Shown here: positions 46,152 to 57,476 of the stretch, piece by piece
Layout: each line of letters begins with the position of its first letter
Numbering within the stretch: the stretch's first letter is position 1
Assembly (NCBI GenBank): GCA_014529385.2
Contig: CM043967.1
Coordinates: 10,299,501-10,363,500, forward strand
Direction of reading: 5' to 3'
Length of the DNA stretch: 64,000 nt
From: Adiantum capillus-veneris
Taxonomy: Eukaryota > Streptophyta > Polypodiopsida > Polypodiales > Pteridaceae
Translations under genes and position numbers: made by a program
The notes under the pieces: generated by a model
What the model was told of the DNA's origin: nothing
The model's input: only the letters and a program-made list of their open reading frames with translations
The model's database searches: none

Positions 46152-46500
46152 AACAGGTCATAATCCAAAAGTGGGCGAAACTTTAGTTTATGAGTATCTA
46201 TGTGTAGCTAATCCCTTTCTCATTCCATAAAGCACTTGATTGTTGAAAACAGACACTGTTTGTGCTACTTACAAGCAAAACAAGCTCGAGGAAGGATTGA
46301 TCGCGAACAGCTCGAAAATGTGAATGTGTGGCGTGGGTGCGTAGCTCTCGGAGAGACTACTGCGATGGTGTAGTCACGTCGTGAATCCGGTGAGGGAGAA
46401 GCGCGTAGCGAAGAGGATAAGACACACTCTCTCTCTCTCTCTCTCAGACTCATACGACACAGGATTAATGTTCAAAAATAATGTTTTTCCAAAAATGGTT

Positions 46501-46532
46501 CTAAGGTGACTTTTATACTTTAGTCACCTTAG
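46501..46532 (-). promoter_or_regulatory. TATA box in the loop of an inverted repeat
   Basis: Arms CTAAGGTGACT and AGTCACCTTAG pair perfectly over 11 bp; the 10-nt loop plus one adjoining base, read on the minus strand, gives TATAAAAG. Identical at 58198-58229. Confidence 0.75.
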
Positions 46533-46727
46533 CTCAAAAATGTACATGGGGTTCTCTTACTCATTATTACAAAGTGGGAACAAATCTGAGTCCTGACTAA
46601 TTGATTAATCTTTACATAACCTAGACGAATGGATCAAAATGATAAGACGTCTTTGACATAAAATGGGAATTTGATATGCTTTACAAGATGGGCTCATTAC
46701 AACAGTTGGACAAATGGGGCTTCAACA

Positions 46728-46738
46728 CTCCCCCCTTC
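46728..46738 (-). other. Polypurine tract of element E
   Basis: Minus strand GAAGGGGGGAG, between the stop codon of the downstream ORF (46739-46741) and the LTR. Confidence 0.85.
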
Positions 46739-49700
46739 CTAATTCATGTCTACCACGACATGATCGTCTTTGTCTTCAGTGTCGTTGTCGTCCTTCTTTG
46801 TTGATTTGATGTAGAAAGGCATCATATCGCATAGACTCGCTTGCCTTAATGGGCCAAAATTTTTGGACTTGTACATGAAGAAGCCTGTATCAAATGCTTC
46901 TTCGAAGGTTTGGAGATGATAGCTTGGCAGAAACATTAGCCGTCTCAAATAGGCATACAATACTGGCTCTGTAGGTGGCCCACTTAGATCGTATGACAGC
47001 TCTGAGATGCTTCTTTCGGTATTCATATACTCTGAAGTCCAGCTTTCTGAGAAGGCTGTGAGACATGCCAAAAAGGTTCGAGCTATTTTACATAGCATCT
47101 TGCAGGATAGGTCGGGAGAGCCTCCGAATTCTGCAATGGCACCCTGAAGGGTTTTCACCATGTAAGAACCGGATATTCTCTCTCCCTCTGCAGGCCCTGG
47201 CAATACTGGATAATTTAGCCTTGTTGGAGTTTTGCTTTGTAGTGCTTTATGTTGGCTGTAGGTGTATGTTCGGGGAGTTGGGCAAAAAGTTCTGTCATTC
47301 CTTAGCTCAGGCGGTGCGTTGACTAAATGGATCAGGTTATTAGGATGATCCAAGAGCCATTGACGCCTCCACTTTGGCTGGCTGTCTACTATTCTGTTTT
47401 GTTGTTCCCGATCCTGTAATTCGCCTTCAAACACTGGCACTTGTTCTTCTTTTGCGAGCTGCCATTGATGTGTTAGAGTTTCGTATTTCAACAGAGCATA
47501 GGGTAACATAGGGGCATTCCATTCCTCCCGTAGCTCTGCTGCTATTTTGCCTGATCTGGAGAGCCCTTGTAGCATCTCCTTTTATAGTCGCATTGCCTTG
47601 TACCATATCATCTCTGATTGTTTTTCCATTTGCTCAGCCAGCCTCTGCTCTTCCAATCTCGTGACTGAATCTTCGTCTATTTCTTGGTCTTTGGAGCCAG
47701 TTTGATCAGTCTGTGTATCTGGGGCCTCTTGATCATCTGATTCTTCCTCGTAGTCATCTTGACCCCCATATACTTCGGCGAGTCCAACTAAATCTATGGC
47801 TGCTTGCTCCAGGTGCACTCGTACCTGTCCTTGGTGTTGCCTTGCAGTTTGAAGAGTTGCGATTTGCGCAGCCATTGTTCTACTATTGATTTGAAGAGCT
47901 TGAAATTCCATCTCGTTTTGAGCTGCAGACTCCTCTAACTGTTTTAACCTGATTTGCAAGTTTTCATTTTCTTCCCTGAGTGATTTGGAAACAATGCTTT
48001 CCATTTCACTGTCAGGAGCTGGTCCTTGTTGCTGTTCACTTTGTAAGTCTGAAATTTTCCTTTGTAGTTGATCCTCTGCTCTAAGCGCACTTTCGGCTAT
48101 CATTAAGCGCTGCTTTCTTTCCAATTCCAGCTCCCTCTTCAGTGCAGCCACTTCTTCTTGTGAGTGGACTACCGGTGTTGTTGGTAGCGACGTTTTTTGT
48201 TTCTTAGCTTGCTCGATTTCCCTTGCTTGTATATCTGTTACTGCCCTCAAATCTTTGACTTCAATTTGTAAGTCATCGATGACGACTTGCAAACTTTTGA
48301 CTGTCTCCAGCGCATCTTGCTTTTCTTTTTCCAACTTATGGATGTGTTCATCTTTGTCAGTGACATCTTCAAGGAATACGTTGATCGTATCTTCACAAAT
48401 GGCATTGAAATCTTCAAACTCCTGTAAATTGTCTTTGAGGAGATTTACCGTGCTTTTGAGCCCCAAGATCTCAGCATCTCTGATGCTGATCAATTTTAGA
48501 GTGTCATCTCTTTGCTCCTGCAGTCTGATAACTTCTTGATGGGTTTTTTCTAACTTCGTTTTGTTGGACCTGTTCTGATCAGCTAGCCATTGACTGTGCA
48601 GTCTTGTTCGGTTTAGTATTGTCTCCATTGATTGCAAATCTTTATCTATAGTAGCTTCCAACTCAATTTCTTGAGAGGAGGAAGCTTTATCTTTTGTATG
48701 ATGCACCTCCTTTTGCTTGCCTTTATTAATTTGTGATATGGTTCCAGTGTTTGGGTGACCATCTGTTCTTTCTTCTTCTTCTTCTTCACTCGGTGGTGTA
48801 TGAACTCTCTCATCACGGTGTGAGCTTTCCGAATGCGAAGGAGAGTCAGCAGGTGGGGTAGATTGCCTCTCACTTGTCTCTGGCCTTGGAGATGGTGGTG
48901 GTGTTTCCCGATCTCGTGAACTTGGCCTCAACTGATCTCTCAAAGTTTGGAGATCCTCATCTTCTAGTAGCAACTCTGGTTCGTCCCTAGCATTTCTTTC
49001 TTGGATGTACCTCTCGAACCAGTCCAACTCAAAAGCAGGGTTGTTTTTATTCTTCGTTCTCAGTGTGTAAGTGCTACTAGAAGGTTTCCAAGTGGCGCCT
49101 ACATCGCCTCGTAGAGATCTCTCTAGAGTAAATCCTTCTAGCATCCTTTCCATTTTTGCTATCTTCTGCAACCTGGTGTTGTTTTCCATTTCCGCTTTCC
49201 GCTTCTTTAGTCGGACATCTTCCTCTTCAGTTCTTCTTTCTTCTTCCATCTTTTCTTGTGTACTTCTTGTTACTCTTTCTAGCCTACGTCCTTCAATGGT
49301 GTTAATAGAGGCATATACTTTCCTTTGTGATATGTCTTCGATATTTTCTCTTTACACCAGCCAGTTGTTTTGATGGGGAGCAGGTGGTAGTTGATCTGCT
49401 GCGCCTATGGCTTGGTATATGATTCTGGTGAGGACTTCTCCTTCTGCAATGTAATTTGGCTTGTCCTGCCTTAGCTTTGTCACTGCTTCAAACAGATATG
49501 ATGCGTGATCTATATAGAACTCATGGGTCATTCCCATAGCCCATGTCAGTGTGGTTGAGATGCTCCCATGTGGTGTAGTGTATCTTGGCGGTCTTTTGCT
49601 GTAGCTCAACAAACACTGACTGTAGATCTGTGTCAGTTCTCTTACTTCCAGGTTTCCTATGAGTTTGAAAGAAGGTAGTTTGGACTTTTGCAAGTAGACT

Positions 49701-50191
49701 GTGAGGTTTTTCCTTCTTTCTCTCATGTTGGCTCCTTGATCAGACAATTTCAATGCCTCCTTGATGATTTCTTTGGTGATCTGGATCTCCATCACTTCAT
49801 TATCCATGCCTGCCACTCTGCAAGTTCCATCTTCTTCGATAGTCTCAATCAGGTGTTGTACCCTCTTGAAATCTATCCCTACTGGTGGTAGTGATACAAA
49901 GTTCCACAAGCCAAATTTTTTGAGCCATGACCTTTGCGGTGATCTTTTCAAGTAATTTTCTGCCTCCTTGGGGATCATCACTGTATCCACTAAGTTTCTT
50001 TTGTCATCCACATATGAACCTTGATAGATCTGAAAGGCTGCTGCCTGTTGCTCATGTGTAGGTATCCAGGTGGCCGCTGGCTTTAGTGAATTGGGTAGAA
50101 GTGCATATGGTATTGCACCTTCCGTTGCCAGGTTCTTGCCTTTTCTTTTCCCTGGAGAAGCATCCATGGATCCTGTATTCACAATTAACAA
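46739..50191 (-). pseudogene. Element E large coiled-coil ORF, two in-frame stops
   Basis: Three pieces in one frame: 50191-49352 (279 residues), 49249-47582 (555) and 47575-46739 (278). They are separated only by TAA at 49352-49354 and TAA at 47582-47584, with open codons around each stop, so the ancestral product was about 1,150 residues. N part: globular, with WIPTHEQQAAAFQIYQGSYV and later LKLSDQGANMRERRKNL. Middle: long Glu/Lys/Gln-rich coiled coil (for example IEQAKKQKTSL and LEELERKQR-type heptads), preceded by a Ser/Pro-rich acidic stretch. C part: mixed, ending in a very acidic KKDDNDTEDKDDH tail. No transmembrane segment or signal peptide is evident, so it is unlike a classical envelope protein. 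I do not recognise the family. It ends at the polypurine tract. Confidence 0.75.
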
Positions 50192-50340
50192 TTAATGTAC
50201 AAACATAGTACTTCCCTTCTAAATTGATTACCACTTAATCGTGCATCTAGATGAGCCTTCTTAGTTCCAAGATGAGTTAAGGTAAAATGTTAGCAAATAG
50301 ACAAGCTCTTCCCTTGTGCGACTCTGACGGATTCAAATTA
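50192..50340. other. Short non-coding gap in element E
   Basis: Between the coiled-coil ORF start and the internal palindrome block. Nothing recognised. Confidence 0.4.
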
Positions 50341-51300
50341 ATGTTGTTGGTGAAGGAAAACAAGTCCAAATTCTTTGAAATTTTGTGTGGTGTATGTTCA
50401 CAGGGCATGTAAGGTCACTCTATGATCCCAAATAGAAAATCAGTTCTTTTGCAGCTTTTGCTCAGTCTATCGCGATAGACTAGCCATTTTTTGACAGGGG
50501 TCCTATTTTGCAGTTGTGCCTCCACCAATTGGTTTCTCATACCTTGCACATGATCTGATCCGATTTTCACCTCAAATGAATGTCAAGTGACCCCCTTTTG
50601 GATCAACTCCCATTTTTCCAGATTCCTTCCAAGGAGATGTTGGTCTATCTCCTTCATTTTGTGTTGTTTTGGGCTCAAACTTAGTGGGTAGTCTTCTTGC
50701 ATCATGCTGAATTCAACTGTTAATTCAAAATTTTGGTTAGATGGCCTAGTATCCCTTTGCTTAGTCTATCGGGATAGACTGGTAATTAGTGTCAATTTGT
50801 CATTTTTTGGCTCTGTGATCATCTGTCTGCCTTCTCCAAGTTGATGTAAGGTTTCTTGACCTCTCACATGTGAATTTTAACTGTCTGCCCTTGAGATGTC
50901 CTGTTCTGACTCTGAGTTGTCGTCATGTCTTGCTCGGCTTACCATATGAGTCCATCCTGTCACCAAATTTGGTGTACTGCCTTCATGTTCTTCCCCAAGT
51001 CTATCTTGTTCAAATTTTGAAAAGTCTTTCCCCCAATTATTGGTGTAGCAAGTATATCGCGATAGACTAGGTTATTTGGCCAAAAGAGATCCCTCTTGCA
51101 CTTTGATTTGATAATGGTGGTTAATATTCCTTGTTAGCACCCATCATGAAGCCAAAATCTAAATTTTACTTGTCTAATTGTAAATTCAAGTCTATCGCGA
51201 TAGACTAGCACTTAGTCATTTTTACCTCTTTTTTTTTTTGATGTTAGTTGACCACAATTGTGTTAATAGGCTCTCCTAGACACACACATCAAGTTTTAAT
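50340..51300. repeat. Internal palindrome block of element E
   Basis: Four palindromes: 50464-50481 (perfect), 50763-50780 (one change), 51051-51068 (one change), 51189-51206 (perfect). Centre spacings are 299, 288 and 138, close to the last spacings in element A (299 and 139). The surrounding sequence resembles leader units, but because the unit is dyad symmetric its orientation is uncertain. It lies beside the start of the coiled-coil ORF rather than gag. Confidence 0.85.
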
Positions 51301-52195
51301 CAATTTAGAAGAGTGTACTCCCTGTTTGCACACTTAGCTGGTCCTGGAGTCGAAGTAGACCACTTAGGTGATGGTCGCCGTTCCTTTTGGTCATTGTATG
51401 ACTCCGACTGTCTTTTATTTCCTTTTGACCTTCTATCCAAGCAGTCAGTTGTTGTTTTGGTGTTTACAACACCAAAAACGACCATTTGGACATCTTTCTA
51501 GAATGTTGCTGGCATTTGCCCTAGTGGAAGAGATTTTTTCCTGAGTGGACACATTCCATCTCGTAGTTGACCTCTTTTGGATGTACCTTGTTAAATTTGG
51601 TGTCATTTTGTCACTTGGTCGGCCCGTTAGAGTATCGTGACGCTTTGTGCAGTTTTCGTCAGATAGGGACTTTAGGCTCCGTTTTGACGAACTTTTTCAT
51701 GGTCTAACCTTCAGTCGGTTTGTCGAGGTTATTGGCTTGCTTCTATGAGTTTTGGCTCATTTCCGATCACCTTGGTTCAGTTGCACTTTTGCAGGTCCTG
51801 TGAAATTAGGGTTTTTTGAGCGGATTCCTTCGCGCTTTCCGAGGTCATAGGCTTGATCGCTAAGCTAAAGGCATTGTGCCTTTCAATTTTGGTTCCATTT
51901 GGTGGCCTCTAGGTCTCCCTAACAACCGGTCTACCGTATGTGTGCACAGGTTGTGATTGTGATGCCGGCGAGGTTTTGCGACTAACTGAAGTAAACAACA
52001 GTTAGAGTCAGTGTTGACGAGCGTACCTCTCATGTCTGATGTTGATCTGGTGACCGTGCGCGATGGATGAGCTTCTGGAAGTCTCAACTGCTATAGGGAG
52101 CTCTCTCTCTCTCTCTCTCTCACAATGGAAAATGACTCAAATGAGAGATTTCTAGCCTAGCCTCTCTATATGTATTAGACGTTAACTCATTTTAA
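51300..52195. other. Unassigned interior of element E with (CT)n
   Basis: About 900 bp of higher-GC sequence with no match to element A and no long ORF. Ends with a (CT)10 tract at 52101-52121. It could be leader sequence without palindromes or captured foreign DNA. Confidence 0.4.
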
Positions 52196-52197
52196 GG

Positions 52198-52495
52198 GGA
52201 TAATGGTTCAGTTGCATCCGAAGATAGTAAACCAGCATCACTCAGAACTTTGCCATCATATATGGGGGACTATGAGGCAAGGTCAGAAATTCGAAGAGTA
52301 CCTTCTCAAAGAATAGGCGGGTCAAATCAATTGGACACTAAACTCTTGACAGACTTGTTGACCACTCCAGTCAAGTGTACAATCACATTGGCAGAATTGT
52401 TAAAAATTAGGCCAAGCATGTGGACGGAAGTGGGAAAATGTCTTGAAAAATTTCGTATAAGGACGCCTCTTAAGTTCTTCGAAACCGAGCTTTCG
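52198..52495 (+). pseudogene. Inverted gag-linker fragment in element E
   Basis: Plus strand, opposite to the rest of the element: GSVASEDSKPASLRTLPSYM, then RRVPSQRIGGSNQLDTKLL and LAELLKIRPSMWTEVGKCLE, matching element A 26810-27090 closely and without the TAG found there. It meets the minus-strand gag head-to-head at about 52490-52500. Confidence 0.85.
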
Positions 52496-52960
52496 CACCG
52501 TTTCCCATAGTTCTTCAGGCCAATTTTCTTCCACAATAGGGGTATATGGTGGAAAATCTTTCAGTGATTCATTAGTGCTATTAGGCACGTCTCTTGCATC
52601 CTCTACATTCGGCAAGGATTTAACATTTTCTATCTTGTTGGGTATCCTTTGTTCGGTTTTGTGAGGTGTTTCATTGTTTGGTGGTTTGATTACTCTATCT
52701 CCCACTTCCATAGGTGGAGGCTCCAGTAAAGCTTGTGCAGTTTCAATCAGTTGTTTGCACATCTCTAGTCTCTGTTTTTCTATCTCTGGATATGGATATG
52801 TCATCCACCTTTGCTCTAGAGTCCGTCTGTTCTTCAATCTTGCTTCATATGCTTGCAAGATTGGATCTAAGGGCTCATTGATCTTATCTACCAATACCGA
52901 CCCTCTTGAGCTTGCACTTCTTGGTCCCTCCGTTGATTTTGGAGAGTCGGACTCTCTTTG
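52496..52960 (-). pseudogene. Element E gag-linker domain
   Basis: Minus strand VDKINEPLDPILQAYEARL through PIVEENWPEELWETVRK, equivalent to A 26300-26720. It ends at the inversion junction. An in-frame TAA lies just upstream near 52971, and gag proper is in another frame. Confidence 0.8.
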
Positions 52961-52998
52961 CTGTTTAAGTTACTCTCGAGCTATCGTTAGCTCAACTT

Positions 52999-55653
52999 CT
53001 ACATCGTTTTTTTTTTTCGTTCACGTCTAGCTTTCATTTTCACTCTTAGTTCTTTCCAAGGATTATCACGACTGACGCTAGACTTGTTAGTCTTGATTTC
53101 TTCCTGATTTTCATCATTACTCTTGGGCTGATTGTCATTTCTCCTTGCTTGGGCTCTCGTCAAGACTTTAACAGGAATCGGAGTTTTGTTTTCTGACCCT
53201 CCACTGGAAGGCAACGCTCCCAACATATTCAAGGTAGTTTTTGCTCCTTTGCTCGGGTTTTTAGGGCAATCAGGGATCAAGTGAGTAATTCCACACTCGG
53301 TGCAATATGCGTTGACCCTAATGATTTCGTCATGAGGGTAGTCCCTCAGCCAATGGTCTCCACCACACTTGTAGCATGGTCCTTTAGGTTGTTGAGGTGC
53401 TCCTGGAGCTCCTCTTTGTTGGTGTGCAATTCTTTGCCCGCTCATGCCTCCGTTGGCTATGAACAACAGTGTTCTTTCATCCAAGCTATATCTTCCTTCC
53501 CCCGCTGCCTGTGCAGCAGTTGGTGGTCCTGTATTTCCTATCATGCTCCATGGTTCTGGTGTAGAGGGTTCTTCCGGTGGATAATAGACAGAGTTCACCG
53601 CATATCCATTGGGCTCGTCGTAGTATGCATGCATAGGTACCAAATCCTTCTCATCCGACTCACTTACTGTGGGTGTGTATCTTATGCCGACTGGTCGTAA
53701 TCCTGGTAGGGGTGGTTGTTGTCCCAACACTGGTTGTGGTCTTTCTACACCTACAGGTCCTGGTAGGTTGCCTGTCTGATATCTAGGCATCGGTGGGACT
53801 TGAGGGGATGTCGCCTGAGCTTGCGGAGCATATGGTCGTTCTCTCACATATCCCTTGTTATAATAACACTCCTCCGTCCCATGGTTTGTCCATTTTTGTT
53901 CAATTGCACACCATTTTGGTTGTTTAGCTTGTGGTTTGGAATACAAGTTAATCTTTTTAAGCACTTCCTCTATAAGCTGCTCTTGGCTTTCCGCTACTTC
54001 TCCTTTCAGTGTTGTCTTAGCAGACTTGCTTCCGCTTTGTTGCGAGGAAGAATCATCGTCAAGATCCTTGAACTCACCCTCTTTGTAGACCGCACAATTG
54101 TCCACAAGGTATAGAGCTTCCTTGGTTAAATCATTCAACGTCGTGCTCCTTTTCATATGTAAGTCCTTTTGAAGATCTGCATTCCTTAGTCCTTGGATAA
54201 ATATAAGCATAAGTCTGGACTGAGTTGGCAATTCTTCCACGGGGCAGAACTTAACATATCTTTTTAATCGGAGGGCTGCCTTTCGCACAGACTCTCCATC
54301 TTTCTGTTTGAATTTATGGATTTGTGAGACTGTATTATGAGCTATTCCCCTTTGTGAGAATTCCTCGATAAACTCGTCAAACACTTTCTCCATAGACTCA
54401 AAGTCTCTTCGCTCCACTGAGTCAAACCATGTAGCAGCATCATCCTCTAAGGTTAAACCAAATCCTGCAAATTGGGTAGGAAAGTCTAACACCTCTTCAG
54501 CTCTAATTACACGCACAAAGGCTGCTACATGATCTCTCGGATCCTTGCTTCCCGTATATTTCTTGTTTACCCATTTTTGCACTTGAGAAAGTCTAATTCT
54601 ACGATGGTCTATAAATCTCATCATGGGATCTCCCCGTCCTAGCCGATATACCTCCTCTGGTCTTCTGTAGTGGCCAGGTTCCTCTCCCAATGGTGCTCCT
54701 AAGCCATAATTTCTAACAGTTCTCGCGAGAGATGGTTCATCTCTCCGAACTCGTTCTCGGGGTGGTCTTCCAGGCTCAGTTGACCCCTGAGTCTTTGGCT
54801 TACTCTCTCCTTGATACTGTGCATAGAGTGGTGGTTCTTGTTCTAATGTAGCACTCTGTCGAAGCCATGCCTGCAATGATGGCTGAGTAGCTAGTTGGTC
54901 CTGGTAATTGGACGTCGGTTGTCAGGTAGAATGTGAGGTAGCATCATACTCTTCTGAAAAGGGATTTTTCGACTTGCTAGGGGTGTAGGTGGCTCTTGGT
55001 ACTTCGCCGGGGCCATAGGTCGATGCTCCCAGAACTGTTTCCTTTTCAACCTCCTCTGGGAGAATACGTTTGTATTCTCGCCCGTATCTGTCAACAAAAA
55101 CAATATCCTTCCCCGTAGCAGTTTCATAAGAAAATAAGTAAAGAACCTTGTCTTTTCTTAATTCGTTTGGGTAGGGTTCCTTGCATCGAAAGTAAGAGAC
55201 TATATCCTTGCTTTCATGCTTGTAAATCCCTACATTCTCATTATAGGTTGGGACCCTGGTTGTTTTCTTATCATACATAAAAAGCGCTCCAAGTCGATCA
55301 ATGTTAGGAGGCGGTTCTTGGGTTTCTGAAACCATTTTCCCTTTTGCCACGTTATCCCCACATCTGTTGTAATCCTCAGGGTTACTCACTATCAGATAGT
55401 GGTTCCCCTTTTCGTCTCGGAATTTGTCTCCATCATCATAGACTCGAATTATCTCTAGTCTCTGAGCCGGTCTCTCTTCAATACAAATACACTTGCGTCC
55501 CCGATAGTCAGAATAAACTAAGGTTCCCCTCGAGTTAGTTCCTTCCAAGAAGATTATAGTGAACTTGGTTTCGTTTAAAGAATGTAAAGAGGTGCTCCCC
55601 CTTGGCATTGGTCCTTCACAGTTGAAACCTCCTGGTTGTTGACTCCCTATCAT
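52999..55653 (-). pseudogene. Element E gag
   Basis: Pieces 55653-54922 (243 residues) and 54876-52999 (625) share one frame, separated by an in-frame TGA at 54922-54924. The N part has VPTYNENVGIYKHESKDIVS, CKEPYPNELRKDKVLYLFSY and FVDRYGREYKRI, parallel to the start of A gag. The capsid part has VNKKYTGSKDPRDHVAAFVR, FAGFGLTLEDDAATWFDSV and FSQRGIAHNTVSQIHKFKQ. Knuckles: CYKCGGDHWLRDY (last Cys lost, about 53340-53375) and CTECGITHLIPDC (about 53265-53306). A run of eleven T at 53007-53017 (A on the coding strand) sits at the frame change. Confidence 0.85.
53007..53017 (-). other. A11 homopolymer at the gag frame change
   Basis: Eleven A residues on the coding strand immediately before the gag frame closes and the linker domain opens in another frame. 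More likely slippage decay than programmed frameshifting, because an in-frame TAA also follows. Confidence 0.6.
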
Positions 55654-55799
55654 GAAGAAGGACTTTTCTGATGAAGTGTCAGTATCACTACCCTCTTCAA
55701 TGATCGGTGCTAATGGGTCTAGTCTCGTCTGAGTTACACTCTCTTCGGTGGACGTGGTGCTTACTTGACTAATTTGACACTTTTAGCTCCCGACTTAGC

Positions 55800-57455
55800 A
55801 AAGGCTCCTGACCTTAAATACATAAGAATGAAAATTGGGTTGAAAACTTAAATCTTACCTGGACTCCTTCTTGTGTGGCTTTGTGATGATCTCCTTCTGG
55901 GATCTACACAAGGATGGTTAGTCTGTTCACAAAGGTTTTCCCTGAATTACCAAAAAATCTTTCAAGTATGTACAACAACCACTTAATCAGCCTTCTGGTG
56001 GTCCAATTTCAAATATGAGATGATGGCTGGGATCTATATGGAGAGCATGTCCTAGCAGTATAGTCACAAATTGCAGAAAATGTCTGAATCACAACTTTCT
56101 TAGTCTATCGCGATAGACTGACAATTTGCTCAGCACAAGTCAATTCAAAATTGTGACTTCACCCTTGAGTTCCAGTTACCCTCTATAGCCTATCCCTCAA
56201 GTTTTATGAAGTTTGGACACTTGGGTTGGGTTTTGGTCCCTTGTTAGTATTTTAGTCAGAGCCTGATTCTCTATCTGGGCCTTAGATTGATTTTCAGTGG
56301 TCTAAATGCCTTGAAATTTGGTGTGTGTGCTGTATAGACTCTGATAAAGCTCTCCCTAGGGGAAATTTGAAAGAAAATGTCCTTAGCAGCAGTTTCCTTA
56401 GTCTATCGCGATAGACCGGGAAGTTCTCCATTATTGGCATTTTTCTCAATTTATCACCACAGCTTGTTCAGCCTCTCCTTGTGTAGTGCATTGACAAGTT
56501 TTGGCACTGTTTGGACATTTGGCCAAAGCCTTCTTGCCCTTGTATCTGAATTCAGACTCTAAAACACCAGTTTTGAAGTTTTGTGGTCAAGATGGTGTTC
56601 AGTTTCACTCAATTTTTGTGGGTACCCTTGTATTGATGTGTTAAACCTGTGGTATAAAGGTTTTTTCCTTGTTGTTAGTCAATCACCACCTTCATCATTC
56701 TATCGCGATAGACTAGGCAGAGAGCAATGGGGATTTAATTTTTGTCTGTTTTTGCATAGTTGTGTTCCCTGTGCCCATATAAGTCTATCCCCCAAGTTTT
56801 ATGAAGTTTGGACTTATTTTGACCTTGGACTCAAGCACTTCACAAATTTCACTTTTCTCTGGCAATTCACAACTCAATTGTACTTGAAGTGATGCAAATT
56901 TGATGACACTTCATCTTAAACTTGTGAACATCAGTCGTACCTCATGACACAGTCAGTTTACCCTAGGCTAATGGTTATATCTCTTCTTGGCCTTGTTAGG
57001 GTCACTTAGTATTTTGTTATGGGAATCATCTGTTTCTTTTTGTTGGTTTTGGTAGCAATTTTTATGTTTGTCTCGAGTGTTGGATCATAAATTTCAATGT
57101 CTACTCTTTTCACCCCCTTCAAGGGTATATGGTGTGGGTTTTGCTTTCAAGGCAAGCAAATAGCCTTATTGTTTCTTCTTTTTGTTTGTTTTTGCATTTT
57201 TACAGCGTTTTTCTACTCTATTTCTACACAAGTATAACAAGGACTCAAAACCAAAAACCATAACTCCACATTATCCTAGTTAACTAAATCTAACTAGTCG
57301 CAGACCCTGGGCAAGACACAGGCTTCCCGACTATCCACTAGACCTCAGGATACTCTATCCTGGATCTTGTTCTAAAAGTTTAAGCTCTCTCTAGTCAAGA
57401 CTAAGGTAAGCTAACCATCACACGAGTGACATAGATCTCCCTACTTAAGGTCTTC
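55800..57455 (-). repeat. Element E 5' leader with palindromes
   Basis: Palindromes at 56102-56119 (perfect), 56400-56417 and 56697-56714, centres 298 and 297 bp apart. Flanking sequence (CTATCCCTCAAG near 56200, GTGGTCTAAATGCC near 56300) is the reverse complement of unit sequence in the leader of A near 22260-22560, confirming minus orientation. Non-coding. Confidence 0.9.
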
Positions 57456-57457
57456 GG

Positions 57458-57475
57458 TCCCCGGCAGCGGCGCCA
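57458..57475 (-). other. Primer-binding site of element E, tRNA-Asp type
   Basis: Minus strand TGGCGCCGCTGCCGGGGA, one base after the LTR end. One change from the usual plant tRNA-Asp primer site. Confidence 0.85.
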
Positions 57476-57476
57476 A

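Larger units (their letters stand above)
45804..46727 (-). mobile_element. Element E 3' LTR
   Basis: 924 bp; on the minus strand starts TGTTGAAGCCCC and ends GCCCTAAAACA. Contains a TATA box inside an 11-bp inverted repeat (46501-46532), a (GA)n tract (46427-46445) and AGTCTATCGCGACT (46138-46151 on the minus strand). Confidence 0.95.

Noticed and set aside
46265-46453. Short ORFs within element E LTRs (also 57938-58150)
   Set aside because: Arg/Glu repeats come from the (CT)n tract; the region is LTR.
48255-49373. Plus-strand Ser-rich ORFs opposite the E coiled-coil ORF
   Set aside because: Antisense shadows of a long Glu/Lys-rich coding frame.
53007-53017. Programmed ribosomal frameshift in E gag
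   Set aside because: An in-frame TAA follows shortly in the new frame and A shifts at another point by another amount; slippage decay is simpler.
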